NCBI GenBank assembly: GCA_905331475.1
Contig: CAJNYU010000048.1
Location: 160,671 to 224,670 of the forward strand
Length of the DNA stretch: 64,000 bases
Direction of reading: 5' to 3'
DNA from: Rotaria socialis
Lineage: Eukaryota; Rotifera; Eurotatoria; Philodinida; Philodinidae
The position numbers and the translations under genes are program-made. Position 1 is the stretch's first letter; each line of letters begins with the position of its first letter. The notes under the pieces were generated by a model, which saw nothing but the letters and a program-made list of their open reading frames with translations, was not told the origin of the DNA and made no database searches. Shown in pieces: positions 50,868-64,000 of this stretch.

Positions 50868-53327
50868 GTAGTTGTTTTTCTTTTGGGCTCTATTTCGTTT
50901 TTTTTAAAGTCAGATGCATGTATGCTCAGTAATCCGGTTGTTTTTCTCTCTCTCTCTCACTACATGTGTGAGTTCTTTGTTTTACATAAACAACAATTTT
51001 GTAGAAGATTTACAAATCATGAATGTCAAAAGCAAAAAAAAAAATAATATAATCATTTTAATTTTATGAATTTATTATTTTTATGATTGATAACGTAGTT
51101 ACCGAGCTTCTCTCGGTTAGACGAAGAGGTTACTTGGATGAAAAGAAAGTTCTGATGGGATTGAGTTTATGTGATATTTGATTTGTTGCCGTTTTTTGAG
51201 AAGTCTCTATGGAATGAACCTATCAAACACGCAGTAGTTGCCCTTGGTAATTATATGAAGTATGTTTTTTTCTCATTCCATTTGTTTATTATTGAATGAA
51301 AAAAAAGAAGAGTTTTGAATTTCATTCGATTATTATTTCGTAGTGTAAAATAAATTGAAGATACTGATATGATTCATTCTTTAGTTGTCAACTTCCGTAA
51401 CCACATGGATTAATCATCGATGTGTCATATTCACGATAGAAATGAGCGATATGAAAAGTCTGTGTCACTTTCATTGTCATAGATTTTCTCTCCCCAAGCG
51501 TCTATTAGTAAATAAAAAGCTTCAGCGAAGTATACAATCAATATTAGTTTTGTATAGAGATTAAATATTAGTCAGACACCGATGTTGTTAATCAACTTGA
51601 GACTTAATTTGCTTTGTGCAGGAGATTTGCAGTATTATCTGGTGAATTATCTTCTTTTGATAACACGACTCAACACGAAAATAAATTGATTCAATGCACT
51701 ATGAGAAAAATTCAAGCCGCTCGGTTACAAATGAAACTCTTGTCAAAACTGAATCGTAATGCTGCAGTTTATAAGCAAAATATTGTCGAGAATAATTTTT
51801 TTAAGATCTCCTGTACTCTGAAACAGAAAAAAAAATCATTTTTGATCTCTTCATCAAGATCCGTTGGAATAAAAATGTTATTTCGTTAGATTCCATTTTT
51901 CATACGATCGCACACGAATTAATTTACTTCTTAGACCTGAAAAAGTGGTTCATATCGTCAATGATAATCACTTTTGTGTACTCAAAAAGTGAGTACACTC
52001 GAAATTCGGTCAGTGTGTCCGGCCGTTAACACGATAACTCTTGAAAGCCTCAGCTAATTGTCTTGAAATTTTGTACACAGAATGGTCTCATCAATATTTC
52101 AGTCGAGTTCGAAGATGAGAAGGGTCCGTCAAGAAATGGCTGAGCTATTGAAAAAATTGTCATTATTGACCAGACCATCCCTGAGGGGGGTTACAAGGAT
52201 TTTTGAAAAAAAGATTATTTTTCTCAGAATTATTCACAACGTATATAAATCGACTCAGTTTTTGCAGTACACGTAACAATCGGATGCGAACCCGATGTTT
52301 CTGTTTTTGTTACAGTTAACTGTGAACATAAACAATTTTCAATAGAATCTTTCCAAGGTCATCATGCTTTTAACGCTCATTAAAATCTTGATTTAAGATT
52401 TTCTCTTAACAGTAAGTGGTAAATTTTTATAAGACGGTGAGTGAGTTTGTGTTTTTCTTTGCTACAACATCAAAAAGTAACACTTCTGGCCAACCTTGTG
52501 TTTGATGAATGTTTATCGTAGACAAGACTTGAATATTGCTCGCAGACAATTTTGCCTAATGAATGCAGTGATGTCTGACGGGCATCATTTATGATTGCCC
52601 TACTTTTTTTCCAGCCAATTGTTATTATCATGACCACCGAAAGGTACACTTGTCAATCAATGCATTGATAGAAAACAAAATCATATCGTATTACACTTTC
52701 ATTTTTTCTATTAACAACACAATTAAATTCTTATATTCACTAGGACCTGTAAGGTTATTCCACGTCCTCGAACAAGTATAATAAATAGGTTCCGGATCAA
52801 AAAAAAATCGCACAGACAGTCACATAAAAAGAATTCCGATGACGCGTATGAATTTTGCTTCATGAATATATTTGCATTCACAATGTGATTACTCAACGCA
52901 TGATTCATTATTGCCATTGCATTGTAACTGATAAGATTATCGGAATCGACATAAACATTTCTGTGTACTTATGCATAGAAGATTTAAATTTTATGCGTTT
53001 GTTCGAAACTACAAAATTTCAGAGTCCTCCTTTGTTGTCTATCGAAAAAGAAAAACAGAAGTGTATATGCATTATAATTTAATTTAAATAAAATCCAAAT
53101 GTATTCTTTATCGTTTTGTCGTTAATATAATTGTCGCTGCTGATAACAAACAGAAAAGAAGAGAAAAAAAACGGAATATTTTACACCAACATATATAAAT
53201 AATATGGAATGATATTTGTCAAAGTATTGATTATTAAAACGAATAATAGGTTCTATTCGATCACTGTGTATAACAATAAAAGAGAAATATTTCACAAAAC
53301 ACAAAAAAATATCACTCGCATATTCCG
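50868..53327. other. Intergenic DNA between convergent genes
   Basis: About 2.5 kb between two converging stop codons. The stretch 51966-52280 (from GTGTACTCAAAAAGTGAGTACAC, itself partly palindromic, through CGGCCGTTAACACGATAACTC to AGGGGGGTTACAAGG) has a composition unlike its surroundings and looks like a dispersed repeat, but I see only one copy here. The frame at 51614-51889 is Lys/Gln/Ser-rich and not recognised. Confidence 0.4.
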
Positions 53328-56153
53328 CTACTTTTTGCCTGTGATAATAGGTTGACTATTTTTTCGATATTTATTTGTTGGCGTGCTCGGTAGAATGACA
53401 TCACAGGAACGTCTTGTTGATAGATTTGCATTTCGTACGGTTTTTACAGGTGAATTTTTTTCAATTGAATTACGTTTTGCGTCTAATTTTTTCATGCGTA
53501 ATTCGTAAGATTTATTTTCTTTATAGTCGAGATTTATTGAACTAGCCGTTGAACCTCTGGGACTTCTTAGCGATGACATACTCGAATTATCGTCACCATT
53601 TGAATGTAATCGTTCGCGACGAAAATCTTGTTCGTCGAATCCCGAGTCTCGATCAAGTTTTGATATGTCATTCATCTTGTCGATTGTTTCAGATGATTGC
53701 GCTCGTTTTGTTGTTGCAGTTAATGGTTTACGACGTTGCTTTGCGGCTTGTTCTTCTTTTTTAAGTGCTTCAACAACATTCGGTAATGTATTTGAACGTG
53801 TAGCATATCGATTTAGATTATTAGTAGATCGTTGACGATTGACAACTTGTTCTTGTTGAAATTTTTGTCGCTGTGCTAAATAAAATGTAGAAAATTTTCC
53901 ACTGGACTTTTTCGCTGATTGCGAACGAGAGGATAGTGGTGCGGGCGGACTCTTTTTTTCTTCCAAAATGCCTTCACTACTTTCTAAACTATCATTATCC
54001 ATGTTCATTGTATCGTCATTAGGAGTCAGTTTTTTAGTTATTCCCATAATATCATCAATATCACTTATGTTAAAATCATGTGGAATTTCCGAAGATCTCG
54101 GTGGTACGTAGCCATCGATTGTATCAATAATAGATTCAGTAATGCTCGGTGGTTTTGCAATGATGTGGTTAGACTTTTGATTCGATGGTTTAGTTGATTG
54201 AATAACGATAACCGGCGGAGGAGGAGTATTAATGTGAATAGGTTTTTCTATTGGTGAAGATGATCGAACACGTTGATTTTCGATTGAAGTCATATTTAAA
54301 GACTTGATTGCTTGTTCGATATAATCTTCTTTGCAATCTAATGATGATGTTGACGATGGTTTACTAGGTGTTGTTTCTGTCAGTGACGAATAATCTTGAT
54401 CAGTACTAGGCGATGATTGTTTATTGAATACCGATGGCGGAGTAGAACGTTCTGTAGTACGAGTAGATTTTACCTTAACTGTCGGTGGCGATGAATGACG
54501 ATGCTGCTGATGGTGATGGGGACATGCTGATGGTTGATTGAGAGTGTCTTCTTCGGCTTTATAGGTTATTTGCCCAATGTGATGACGTCCATCAGCACCA
54601 CGTGTGATAACAAGTTGAGCATCGACTAGATTTGTATCGTGGTTAGTAGGTTTTGGTAGAGGAAATTCTTCGGTTTTTATTGTTATAGACTTTCCGAATG
54701 GAGTATTTTTTTGTACACTAGGTGATACATGTGGATTTGTTAACGCAAGAATCGGAATATTGGAATGATCATGATGCCCCGAGTCTCGATGATGACCTTA
54801 AAAAATAATCATTTCTTTTTATTATAGAAGAACAAACATTGAATCGATTTTATTACCTGATCGTCGGCATGGATCATGTTTGTTGAGATAATTTTCAAGT
54901 GTGTCCCAACCACCACCAACACGAACCATGACATGGTTTCGTAAAATCTGAAAAGAAAACAAAAAATTAATTTTCAAATGAAAATCCTCTTTTTTACATA
55001 CACGAATGAATATGATTGTTCCATTTTCACCAATACGATATTTGCCTTCGCCAATACGTATGACAGGAAAGCGTTGTGAACAACAACATGAATTCACAAT
55101 TTTGACAACCTAAAAACAAGCCCTCGAGATTCTGCATTAATTATGAATTTTTTTGTTTTCTTACCGTTTTGTGTAAATGTGACGATGAAGCCGGTGGTAC
55201 AATTGGCTTCGGTCGTTCTTCTACTGTTCGACACAATTGTGAGTTTTCATTTGAGGTAATGACCGTTGTAGTTATTTCACTAGATGTTGTACTATCATAA
55301 CTTTCTTCGCTATTCTGTCTTCGCTTACGATTATTATTTGATAATATCGGTAAATGTGATAAATTTTGTTCTAAACTATAATTCTGATTAGTATCTACGG
55401 TTGGAAAAATATCATTTGAATTTTCGTTTGTTTGATTATTATTATTATTATTATTATTAAATTCATTGATATCAATAGATTGATAATCGATTAAATTCGT
55501 TGTAGCGTTTTCATTATCATCTTGTTGTGTTTGTAAAGATTCGAATTCAGTATATAATAATTTTTCTTTTTGTTTATCATGTTCAATTTCTCGTTCGATT
55601 TCATATTCGAACTTGATTATAGCAGGCACACTAACACCAAATTTAGCACCGAAACGAGCGATTTCAAGTAGGCAAAGTATAAAATTTTTTTCGTTTTTTC
55701 TCAATATTAAATCATCAGATTCGAACATAAGAACTTCTCGAACACAGGCAATACAACGTGCCCATTTGATAAATTGTGATACATTATCGCGAGCGTTGAA
55801 TGTACCTGAACGAGCATTAGAACGATATTTACAATTTGTAAATGCCGACGACGATGGTAGAACACGGCGTGCAGCTTCATTTACATTATTAGCATGTTGA
55901 CATAGTAGCACACCATTCTCTACAAGCACAAAAATAGATTGGCAATCGAATTAAATTATTATTTACCTAAACATTCAAGAAAATTATCGGCTGTAATTGA
56001 AGCCCATTCTGGATACATCGTGGACAACCAATCAGCTAGATCTTCTTTCATGGCATACAGATATTCATCGGTCGTTGAATACGGTTGAAGGGATTTCATT
56101 TCAAGAAAACGTGACTGTGAGTCAATCACTAATTGATCGACAGTTGTAGCCAT
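53328..56153 (-). CDS. GAS2-like cytoskeletal linker (CH + GAR domains)
   Basis: GAS2-family proteins cross-link actin and microtubules. Five exons (56153-55967, 55919-55165, 55109-55002, 54947-54857, 54796-53328) join in phase to 869 aa. The calponin-homology domain (about 30-195) has [14 protein letters not shown], then [58 protein letters not shown] poly-Asn-containing linker follows. The GAR domain (about 315-381) has [40 protein letters not shown] and [20 protein letters not shown]. The long tail is Ser/Pro-rich and has two S-x-I-P tetrapeptides (SNIP, SEIP), the EB1-binding type seen in vertebrate GAS2L proteins. Domain order and spacing match the family. The ATG is the first in the open frame and sits shortly after an acceptor-like AT-rich stretch. 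Confidence 0.93.
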
Positions 56154-59100
56154 CGTGCGATTTAAATTAACTGAAATAAAATTATAAATAACATATTATT
56201 AGTCAACCGACCAATTATTTACTTACGAAGCATACTCTTACTCTTACTATGAATTTCGCATCATGATGATTAGTTGGAACAAACAACTATACTATTCTCT
56301 GTCTCTCCTTTTTTTTCTCTCTCTCTCTCTCTCTCCGTCTTTTACTTCTTTGCTGGCGCACGTATGTATAGGCGAGTGACTTTTTTTTTATTGCAATTCA
56401 ACATATAGCACTCATACGGTCATAGTCTTTCGTTCTCACTTGCCCGCTCTTGTCCTTTCTCTTTCTTCTCGTTGATTTAAATTTTATATTTTAGTCTCTC
56501 TATTCAAACGATCAGCATCGTCCGTGTACATCGACCTCATGTTACAATTAAGACAGATTAAGAGGGTATCTATCGTCTTTACATCTTCATTGGTTTGATG
56601 GGCAAGAGGCGTGTGAATAATTAAATTCATTTTTGCATGTGTAGGAACAATTTAAATCTGCAGAGAAATTTAGTTTGAACGAAGACAATAAAACGAGCGT
56701 CGGCGAATAAAGGTTTTCTATAGTACAACAAAACCATTACACTACACAATTATAGAACAATCAGAATAAAAAAAGATAGATGATGTAAGATAATGAAAAA
56801 TTTATTGATCGAAATTAAGGAACAAAAGCTGACACCACCTCCAATCTCATTTGTGTCTACAACAATGAACAGTTACACCAAAAAGAAAAGAAAAGAAAAA
56901 CGATAAGAATGATGATGTATACTTCATGTCAAATTATATCTCAGTACGTACGATAACATAATTGTTCATTGATTTTTCTATCTTAACTAATATTCAGCAA
57001 TCGTTGTCATAAAACAAATCATTATGACTAACTCCGATCAAATGTAAACAACACTTCAACGTTTAATCAGCACATACAAGAGCGTAGACTCGCATTGTTT
57101 TTTCACACATGAACGATAAATCTCATACTGATATTAAGCATAAAGTTCGGCTTTTTTTTTAATATTCTTATACTCGCCATTATGATACACATAAAAAGAT
57201 AGACACCGGCCAAACAAACAAAAGCCACAGAGCAATGCAAACGTAAATTGGATGCATATGTGCAGTACGAAAGGTCCAACTATATAGAGACTAATATTAT
57301 ACGAAAGGAGAAATATGTTTGTTTAGAGATGCCATGAAAGATTTCTATTCTATGAGCTCTGATTACTTGAATCATAAGACCGAATGAAAAAAAAGTGCCT
57401 ACGACAATAAACTATACTTATCATTCTTGACGTTTTTTTACTCTTATCAATATCGTGTTTTATTCAAGTGGTGTTATACTCGTTGAGCAGTTGAAATCTC
57501 AAGGAGGAAATAAGCTAAATACAGTCGATATATGTCTTCGTTGCATGACTCGTCGATAGACAAAATGATCAAAGTGTATTTGCATACGTCCATCTCTATG
57601 TCCATAGATTCATCGCGCGTACGATAAATGTCAAACGATCGCCTTCTTATACATATTCATGAAACTATTGTACGTATTTTTGTTTTACATGTCAAGGCTC
57701 TCTTTATTTTCGTTTTCGAACGCACGATAACGCCTACAACAACGAAGTCGCGCAATACAGTATATAAATATATACGAAATTGTATGATTATCGGTAGGAT
57801 AGGAGAAGACAAAAAGAATTTCTTATTCGAAAAAAATTAAATTAAAAAAATAACAAACTTGATTCATATTTCTCTTGTGACGGTAACTGTTTTCTTTGAT
57901 CAACAAAGGAAATAAGTTTCAATGGAAAAGTTTCCGCCATCTATTTAACGTTTCTTTTATACTCAATAGAGGAACGCATACTCATATATATATATATTAA
58001 AGGTCAAATGTCCACTATTGTCGATATATTTTTATCGTAAAATCTAATTTTTTTTCGAAAAGCAAACCATCAATGAAAGAACGTAATATTACCTGATACG
58101 GTAAACTTGGCGGAGAAAAAAATAAGTCTGCTTTAATGATGAGTGTGTGTATGATTGTTATTTGGAAGAGAAATATTTTTTTCCTTTATGTTTTTTCTTC
58201 TGCTTTGACTATGAGTCATCCATCGATCGCAAAGGTGCTTTTCTTACCTATTATTTTATATTAATCAAAAAGTAATGATGGATATATTGCGCAGGTTGCA
58301 ATGAATTAGCTTATTTACTATCGATGGAAGAGCAAGGTGCGAGTAGCCAACAGTTGGATGTGTCCTCTGCTATGCGCATTTGCAATACACACGAATCATT
58401 TGACAAAAACACCTACACTACCAGTGACAGCGATGAAACACATAAGAGAACACATGTGTATAGGCAATATTTGCATGACGGTAAAGAACAGAAGGAAGAA
58501 TGGGATAAAGAAAGAAGCACGAAGAATACACATGAAAAAAAGACTGAATGAAAGTTTGCAAAAAAAAAAGAACTATTCAATGATGTAACACAACTGTTTG
58601 ATGAGTATTGTATACTGTTCGTGTCTGGTGGCAATGCCAGTGAAATCAAGGTCAGTACAATCAATTGAATCCATTTCCTTCCATTCATATTCGTGCGGTC
58701 ATTTTTTTTTATCAGAAGGGCAACATGTCTGGACAAAGTAATAGCCATGATCAACACGATTAATTGTCTAGCACCTGCTTGTGATTTCTGATTATGTCTT
58801 TGTCCTGTTTTAAAGTACTATGATAAGTCTTTATTTACGATATAGATAAAGATTTGTTGTCTCAATAGAGTCAGTAGATCGAAAAAGAAAAGTTCGCAAC
58901 TTGACTGCATGAACATCTGTGGAGCATATATGACAATAGTTTATTCTTATCGGAGACGTAAACCTTGAACGTAAAGGGTCTCTTTCTTAATGACTTTTCT
59001 TATGAATAATGTATATATGCACAACATTCTGCAAACAACAGAATAAAAATATATGTTTAGAATTTCAATAAATTTTTGATTGATTTTTATGAACATGATC

Positions 59101-61716
59101 ATATTGAAAATACAATGATTAGTAAAAGGAACAATTTGAATGTTATAAGAAGAAAAAAAAAGATTACTCGGCCTATTTCATTCAACTAAATATGACCTCG
59201 AAACCGAAAAGAAAATTGCATAATCAATAAAGTACATCAAGTCTATTGAATTACACTGTTGCATGTTGCTATCAATGAATCTTTTTGTTAGATTTCTATA
59301 AAAATGGTTTTTAAATCGACATATTATCCGTCGAAAAATGCGATCGACATCGGTGTAAGAAGGCTGAATAGTGTGTGTACCGGCGAAATGAACGACGTAC
59401 TTTAATATTTACGTAAAAGAATAAATAGTAACACTCGATAGAATACGTATGTATATCGTTTGCACTAAATAGCAAAATATTCTCATTTAAAAAAGTCTAA
59501 TCCAAGAGATTAACATTGCTATTTTCATATGATTTCCTTTTTTTTTCATTCAATTGAACCATGAATTTCGCATAAAAAGATCTTATGAAATAGAAAATAT
59601 ATGTCGCGAGAACAACAAACTATTTCAATTTTTCATCGTCAATTTAATAACATAAGCTGCTGCTTATGTTAATTTCAAGATAAATCGATTGAGCTAAAGT
59701 TTAAATGCAACATTTATTTGTTTAACTGTTGCATAAGGTTGAGTTAATGCAAAAATTTATTTTCTCTTTCTGACCAGCCAATGTTTGTACAATGAAGTAG
59801 CCTAACATTAGTTTGAATAACTGATAAGAAGCTATTAAAACAAAAACGAAATGTCCAATTATTGTCTGCGTTGTATGAACTTGTTTCGTAGAGTCGCTAG
59901 CTTACGATTGATTGTAAATCATTTCACATTCGCAATTTCGTTTTGTTCGTAGATAACGATTATTCAACGTGCACGACAAAACAAAAAGCTAATTTGCATG
60001 CTTCGTATTTTTAATCGAGTTTCAAAATGATCGCGCGACGCTTTAGTTTTAAAACATAAGTGTAGATTGAATGAGGAAAAACAAAACGGTCTCGCAGCGG
60101 CGTCGACAGGGCTAGTCAATTTTAGAGACTAATTCATCTTTGAATAATGCAGACGAAATGTTCAATAAGGTGTTGTGAACGCGATCTAATTGAAGCATTT
60201 TCGAATAGTTATATAAAAGTGATTTTTTTCACGTTGGGGTTTGTTGTCCTATTGAAAGAGAAAAGAATCATCAAGAAACACAGAAGCCAATGTAACAAAC
60301 AAATGTAACAACGAATTTTTGATCGCACTGTGCTGAACGGCCAACGAAAGTTTTATGGTTACGAGTAGAATGTTCTAATGACAACATTTTGAAAAATAAA
60401 TATTTGCATATTATAATTGGATGTAGTTTGGGTTTCATTTCGATTATTCCTCGAAGAACAACATCAAGTTTTAAATGAAAACCGCGTACCTATATGGAAT
60501 ACATAGAAATCTGTTTTAGTAGCATAACAAGAGTCATGACTGAGAAGAAGATTTCAAGCCCATATTTGCTATGAATCAATCAATTGTGCGTTACATAGTT
60601 TTGGCCTTGAACATGATCGTATTTCTAGTATGATCGTATTTCATGAATACGGTTTCATATTAGATGAGTGGTTTTCAATAACAACGCTGGCCATGTAATT
60701 TATTGCAGGTGACTTAATCGAGGCAACAATTTTCAAGGCTGCGCATTCATAAGCTAGTGTCAGTAATCGATAAATGCGATTTGAAACGAGTACCACGTTC
60801 TAGCAGTTGGTGCTTGTTTTTCGAAAGGTATAACGGTATTCATGACAAAAATATTTTATTTTCTTGCTTTGATATCGGAGGCGTGTGAAACGATCTTATT
60901 GACTATAATTGTAATTATACGGTTGATATGTGAAGAAATGTAGTTCGATTGCCGCGAAACAAAATTCAAGGATTTTGCATGTTTTGCGCAGTATGTTGTT
61001 TGTTGAAGTCAGCAGGCTCGTTTTATGTATGAGATATATAACTATTACAAAGTTAACTTTTAGCGATTATCTTTTACGAAATGTTGATTTGTTTTAGAGT
61101 AAATTATTAGCGACATATTTGGTTCAGATCGACACAAATAATTCGTAAATTCTTAATTTAGAATACAAACTGATCATACAGACACGATAGATTATATTTC
61201 TCTTTATTATTGCAAGTAGAGAATTTCGAAAAACATGCTTTCGAAAACATTCCGGACTGAAAGATACATTCCGGTATTGACTTCTTCTATTGATTGTGAT
61301 CATTGTTATGCATATTAAAAAATAAATACAACGGTTCGGTTTTATCATGAACCAACAGTGAGCACGAATTCATGCTGTTAATTGCATATTTATTTTATAA
61401 AATCATTTTAGAACATCAGAAATGACCATTATTGAATATTTATGGACAGAAAAGTGGGGAAAAACATCTCTACAAGTAGAAAAACAATGATTATCATTAG
61501 ATAAACGCAATTCTTCTAAATGAACAAGATATTATGATTGCGAATTTGAGATTAAGAAAACTATATCGAATATTCATACTAGTGAGAATAGAGAAAAAGA
61601 TTAAATCATATCACGAAGTCGGCTTAAAATGAATATATTAGTATCAAGTAAAAACAAATATTCAATGTTGAATTTTTTATTCTGAGTTAATTATGAAAAG
61701 TAAAAATGAGTTAGCA
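56154..61716. other. Long intergenic region
   Basis: About 5.6 kb with no gene I can support. The 5' UTR and promoter of the GAS2-like gene should lie near 56160-56500, where there is a CT run (about 56312-56334). A TA run is at 57984-57997. A perfect 10-bp-arm hairpin, TAACATAAGC-TGCT-GCTTATGTTA, is at 59648-59671. Overlapping plus-strand frames at 58324-58588 are hydrophilic, unspliced and unrecognised. Confidence 0.45.
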
Positions 61717-62862
61717 TTAATATATTCCAAAAGCATTGAAACTAGATATCAAATTTGTCCGTTGGTATCGACCATCTTTTAATGCATGATGGCGCTTGTG
61801 GCTAGCGACAAGCGGGAAAGTAGGAGGCATACTCATCCGTCTCCTGCTTGGTAACATCACTTTATTCGACAAGGAATAATTCTTCGGCATCCCGGACTGA
61901 GTGTTCCATCGATGCTGTGGGGTTTTGATCCGAGGTTGATGATTTGGAATAGCATGCCGTCTTTGGTCGGATGCGGGGTAATATCCTAATCATACGTTGT
62001 GACTGATTATAAATGGAAGACATTCAAAGAAAGACTTACCACAAGGGCGCCGTCTCTGCAAGAAATTCTGCGCCGCTGCATAATTGCCCATGTGATTGTC
62101 AACAAGATATGCTGGCCCATCACAGTTAGCAAACAAATACGGTATTTGTCTACTTCTAGTAGACTTTTGAACATCAAGAGCTGTTCGTTGAAAGACTTCC
62201 TTAATATCCATTGGTAAGACCATGTAGTAAAGTAGAAAACAAGTATAGGCACTATTGCGTTGTCGTCCGCTGCCCGCTAACGATGTCTCGTCGGGTGCAC
62301 ATGCATAAGATATGATTGTCGATGGTGGTGCTTGCATTGGTGCAAGTCCATCCTTGATTCGTGTCGAAGTTAAACCCAAGAATTTCTTTAGACTTCCCTG
62401 GTCAACAAACGGATTATTTCGGCAACAATCAAGAACAAGGACGAACAATCCTGGTCGTCGACGATGCACATCGCTGATCAGTTTCTGAGCATTCAAAGAA
62501 CCATAAATCAGCGATCTCTCATCATCGAGATCGAAATCACTTGGAATCAAATAGTTTATGCCATCCATTTGACAACCATGACCAGAAAAGTAGAAAAACG
62601 CAATATCACCTGGTTGAATGCATTGTATGAATTCTTTGGTAACTGCTTTCATATCTTTCATTGGAATATTTGTTTCACGTAGTGCGTGAAAGCCAATTGC
62701 GTTCAAGGCATCGTACACGTCATTGGCATCATTGACGCATGATTGCAATGGTTGAAAGTTTTCGTGATAATCATTGCCAATTACCAAAGCTTTTTTCATC
62801 GACATTTCTATAATATCTATCAAGTATGAGTCTATAAAAGTTAAATTAATATCACGAGGCAT
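61717..62862 (-). CDS. Caspase/metacaspase-fold (C14) protein
   Basis: Cysteine peptidase of the caspase superfamily. Two exons, 62862-62040 and 61985-61717, join in phase across a 54-bp intron (donor GTAAGT) to 363 aa. The domain begins KKALVIGNDYHENFQPLQSC with NDANDVYDALNAIGF. The catalytic His is in FYFSGHG (His95); the catalytic Cys is in LVLDCCRNN (Cys147 by alignment with metacaspase D-S-C and caspase Q-A-C). SYACAPDETSLAG and NSAYTCFLLYYM follow, as in stand-alone bacterial, fungal and rotifer C14 proteins. There is no CARD or death-effector prodomain. The C-terminal exon is a basic Pro/Arg/His-rich tail of about 90 residues. A stop codon directly precedes the first ATG in frame; a second start, MSMKKALVIGN, is also possible. 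It is closer to metacaspase/paracaspase-like proteins than to apoptotic caspases, so substrate preference is open. Confidence 0.87.
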
Positions 62863-63940
62863 TTAAAAACTGATCTTTTTTTTCGAGTTTCACATTTAGT
62901 GATTCCAATCGAATCAGTGCAGAGGATGATTTTTTTTCTAATATTCAAGACGCTATTGTTTATTTTCACAAAGAAAGGAAGAAATTGATTCGAATCAAAA
63001 TAATATCAGAAATTATTTAAGCTGGTTGATGATTGAAATAATTATTCTTACCTGATTATAAATAAATTCTTTGGAAAATATATTGTTGGTATCACGTTTC
63101 AATCCAATCAATGCTGGATATTTTGCTCAAACGATTGTTTTTGACGCTGCAGTTAAAAAAACCAAAGTAAAGCACGTAGCTATAATACACCTCTGTGATA
63201 GGCTTACTACTGAAATCCAAGTAGTGATGCTCGATTTGTAATTGAAATTAAATTTTCTAGTCAAACATAGTCTTTCATTCACTCTCTAAAATGAAGTGTA
63301 GTTTGTCAACAGTTATGCCTTATTTTGGTTGTGACTTGCACGGCTATTACAAGTATGTTACTCATTAGTTGAAAACAAAAACAAAAACATTGCAAACGGC
63401 GATATCAATTCATTTTCTATCTAGTGATTCGATCGACGTTTTTCTCTCATCCATTAAGGAAAAGGAACGAAGCAGAACAAAATGTTTACGCGAGCGAAAA
63501 TGTGGTTTTTACTCATTTCGGGATGTTTTTATGCAGAAGAAAGCAACAGCAACGACTGTTCTCATTTATCATTAGTGAATATTGCGCCCTCCGCAAGGGG
63601 AAAAGGCGAGATTCACACTACTACAAAACAAAAACTTGAAGTACACCAGTTGTACAGTGCGAGTACAGCGAGATATCAACTGGCTCTCTCAACCATATAT
63701 TTTTCTTACTAATGTATGGCATCTTTTAATATTTAGCTACCTAATAATAATCATGATTAGTAGAAGTCATTTTCTCGTTTACAATAATATCGAAAGATGT
63801 TAGTGACTCTCCAAACTCATGGGGATGCGGCAGAAACCAAAACAGTTTAAAGACGATAGGGTATTTCTTTGCTCATTGGTCATTTGAATGTAATGAATTG
63901 AAGTATGAGTGGAGTACAACACACACTAGGAGTCTCACGG

Positions 63941-63941
<1 letters not shown>
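62863..63941. other. Intergenic DNA
   Basis: About 1.1 kb upstream of the C14 gene. Three overlapping plus-strand frames at 63369-63803 share the same DNA and have no recognisable similarity; none is supported. Confidence 0.45.

Positions 63942-64000
<59 letters not shown>
63942..64000. repeat. Terminal poly-G run (59 bases)
   Basis: The window ends in 59 uninterrupted G residues. Nothing comparable occurs elsewhere in this AT-rich sequence. It may be a sequencing/assembly artefact at a contig edge, or a real homopolymer that stopped assembly. Confidence 0.9.

Noticed and set aside
58324-58588. Two overlapping hydrophilic plus-strand frames
   Set aside because: Mutually overlapping, unspliced, no recognisable domain, and next to homopolymers typical of non-coding DNA here.
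1-64000. CRISPR arrays, operons, bacterial promoters or ribosome binding sites
   Set aside because: The window is spliced eukaryotic DNA; no spaced identical short repeats of CRISPR type and no polycistronic layout were seen.

Overview
Eukaryotic, almost certainly animal, nuclear DNA. The genes are split by many short GT-AG introns (often 50-80 bp), the sequence is AT-rich, and the products are metazoan: a kainate-type glutamate receptor, CNNM, an adhesion GPCR, a GAS2-like protein and a nuclear receptor. The mix of short introns, a plant/bacterial-type EXORDIUM gene and caspase-like proteins points to a bdelloid rotifer, with the long intergenic spaces more like Rotaria than Adineta. This is inference; no marker gene is present. 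All exon models were built by hand from splice sites and reading phase, and apart from the two broken genes each assembled CDS is divisible by three.

Layout. 1-1845: no gene. 1846-8543 (+): ionotropic glutamate receptor, 20 exons, 1072 aa. 8929-9615 (+): unknown 196-aa protein. 10948-14276 (-): secreted Cys-rich protein of the DUF7042/7043/7044 type, 430 aa. 15316-17889 (-): double-macrodomain protein, 625 aa. 19770-21901 (-): EXORDIUM/phosphate-induced-1-like secreted protein with one frame break, a candidate horizontal acquisition. 23270-26679 (-): CNNM-type Mg transporter, 823 aa.

28322-30715: a tRNA-derived SINE with a 17-bp target-site duplication and a small pseudogene. 31985-42576 is a gene-free, repeat-rich island: a diverged 51-bp minisatellite, a G-rich tract, a palindrome-packed MITE-like element, an inverted repeat, short tandem repeats, a 3.5-kb element with ~300-bp terminal inverted repeats, and a LINE reverse-transcriptase fragment.

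42803-45251 (+): nuclear receptor copy with frame breaks and a stop. 47204-50867 (+): adhesion GPCR, 789 aa. 53328-56153 (-): GAS2-like cytoskeletal linker, 869 aa. 61717-62862 (-): caspase/metacaspase-fold protein, 363 aa. The window ends in 59 G residues, probably an assembly artefact.

The genes do not form a pathway; this is ordinary metazoan gene order. The most unusual content is the SINE, the EXORDIUM-like gene and the repeat island at 32-42 kb.
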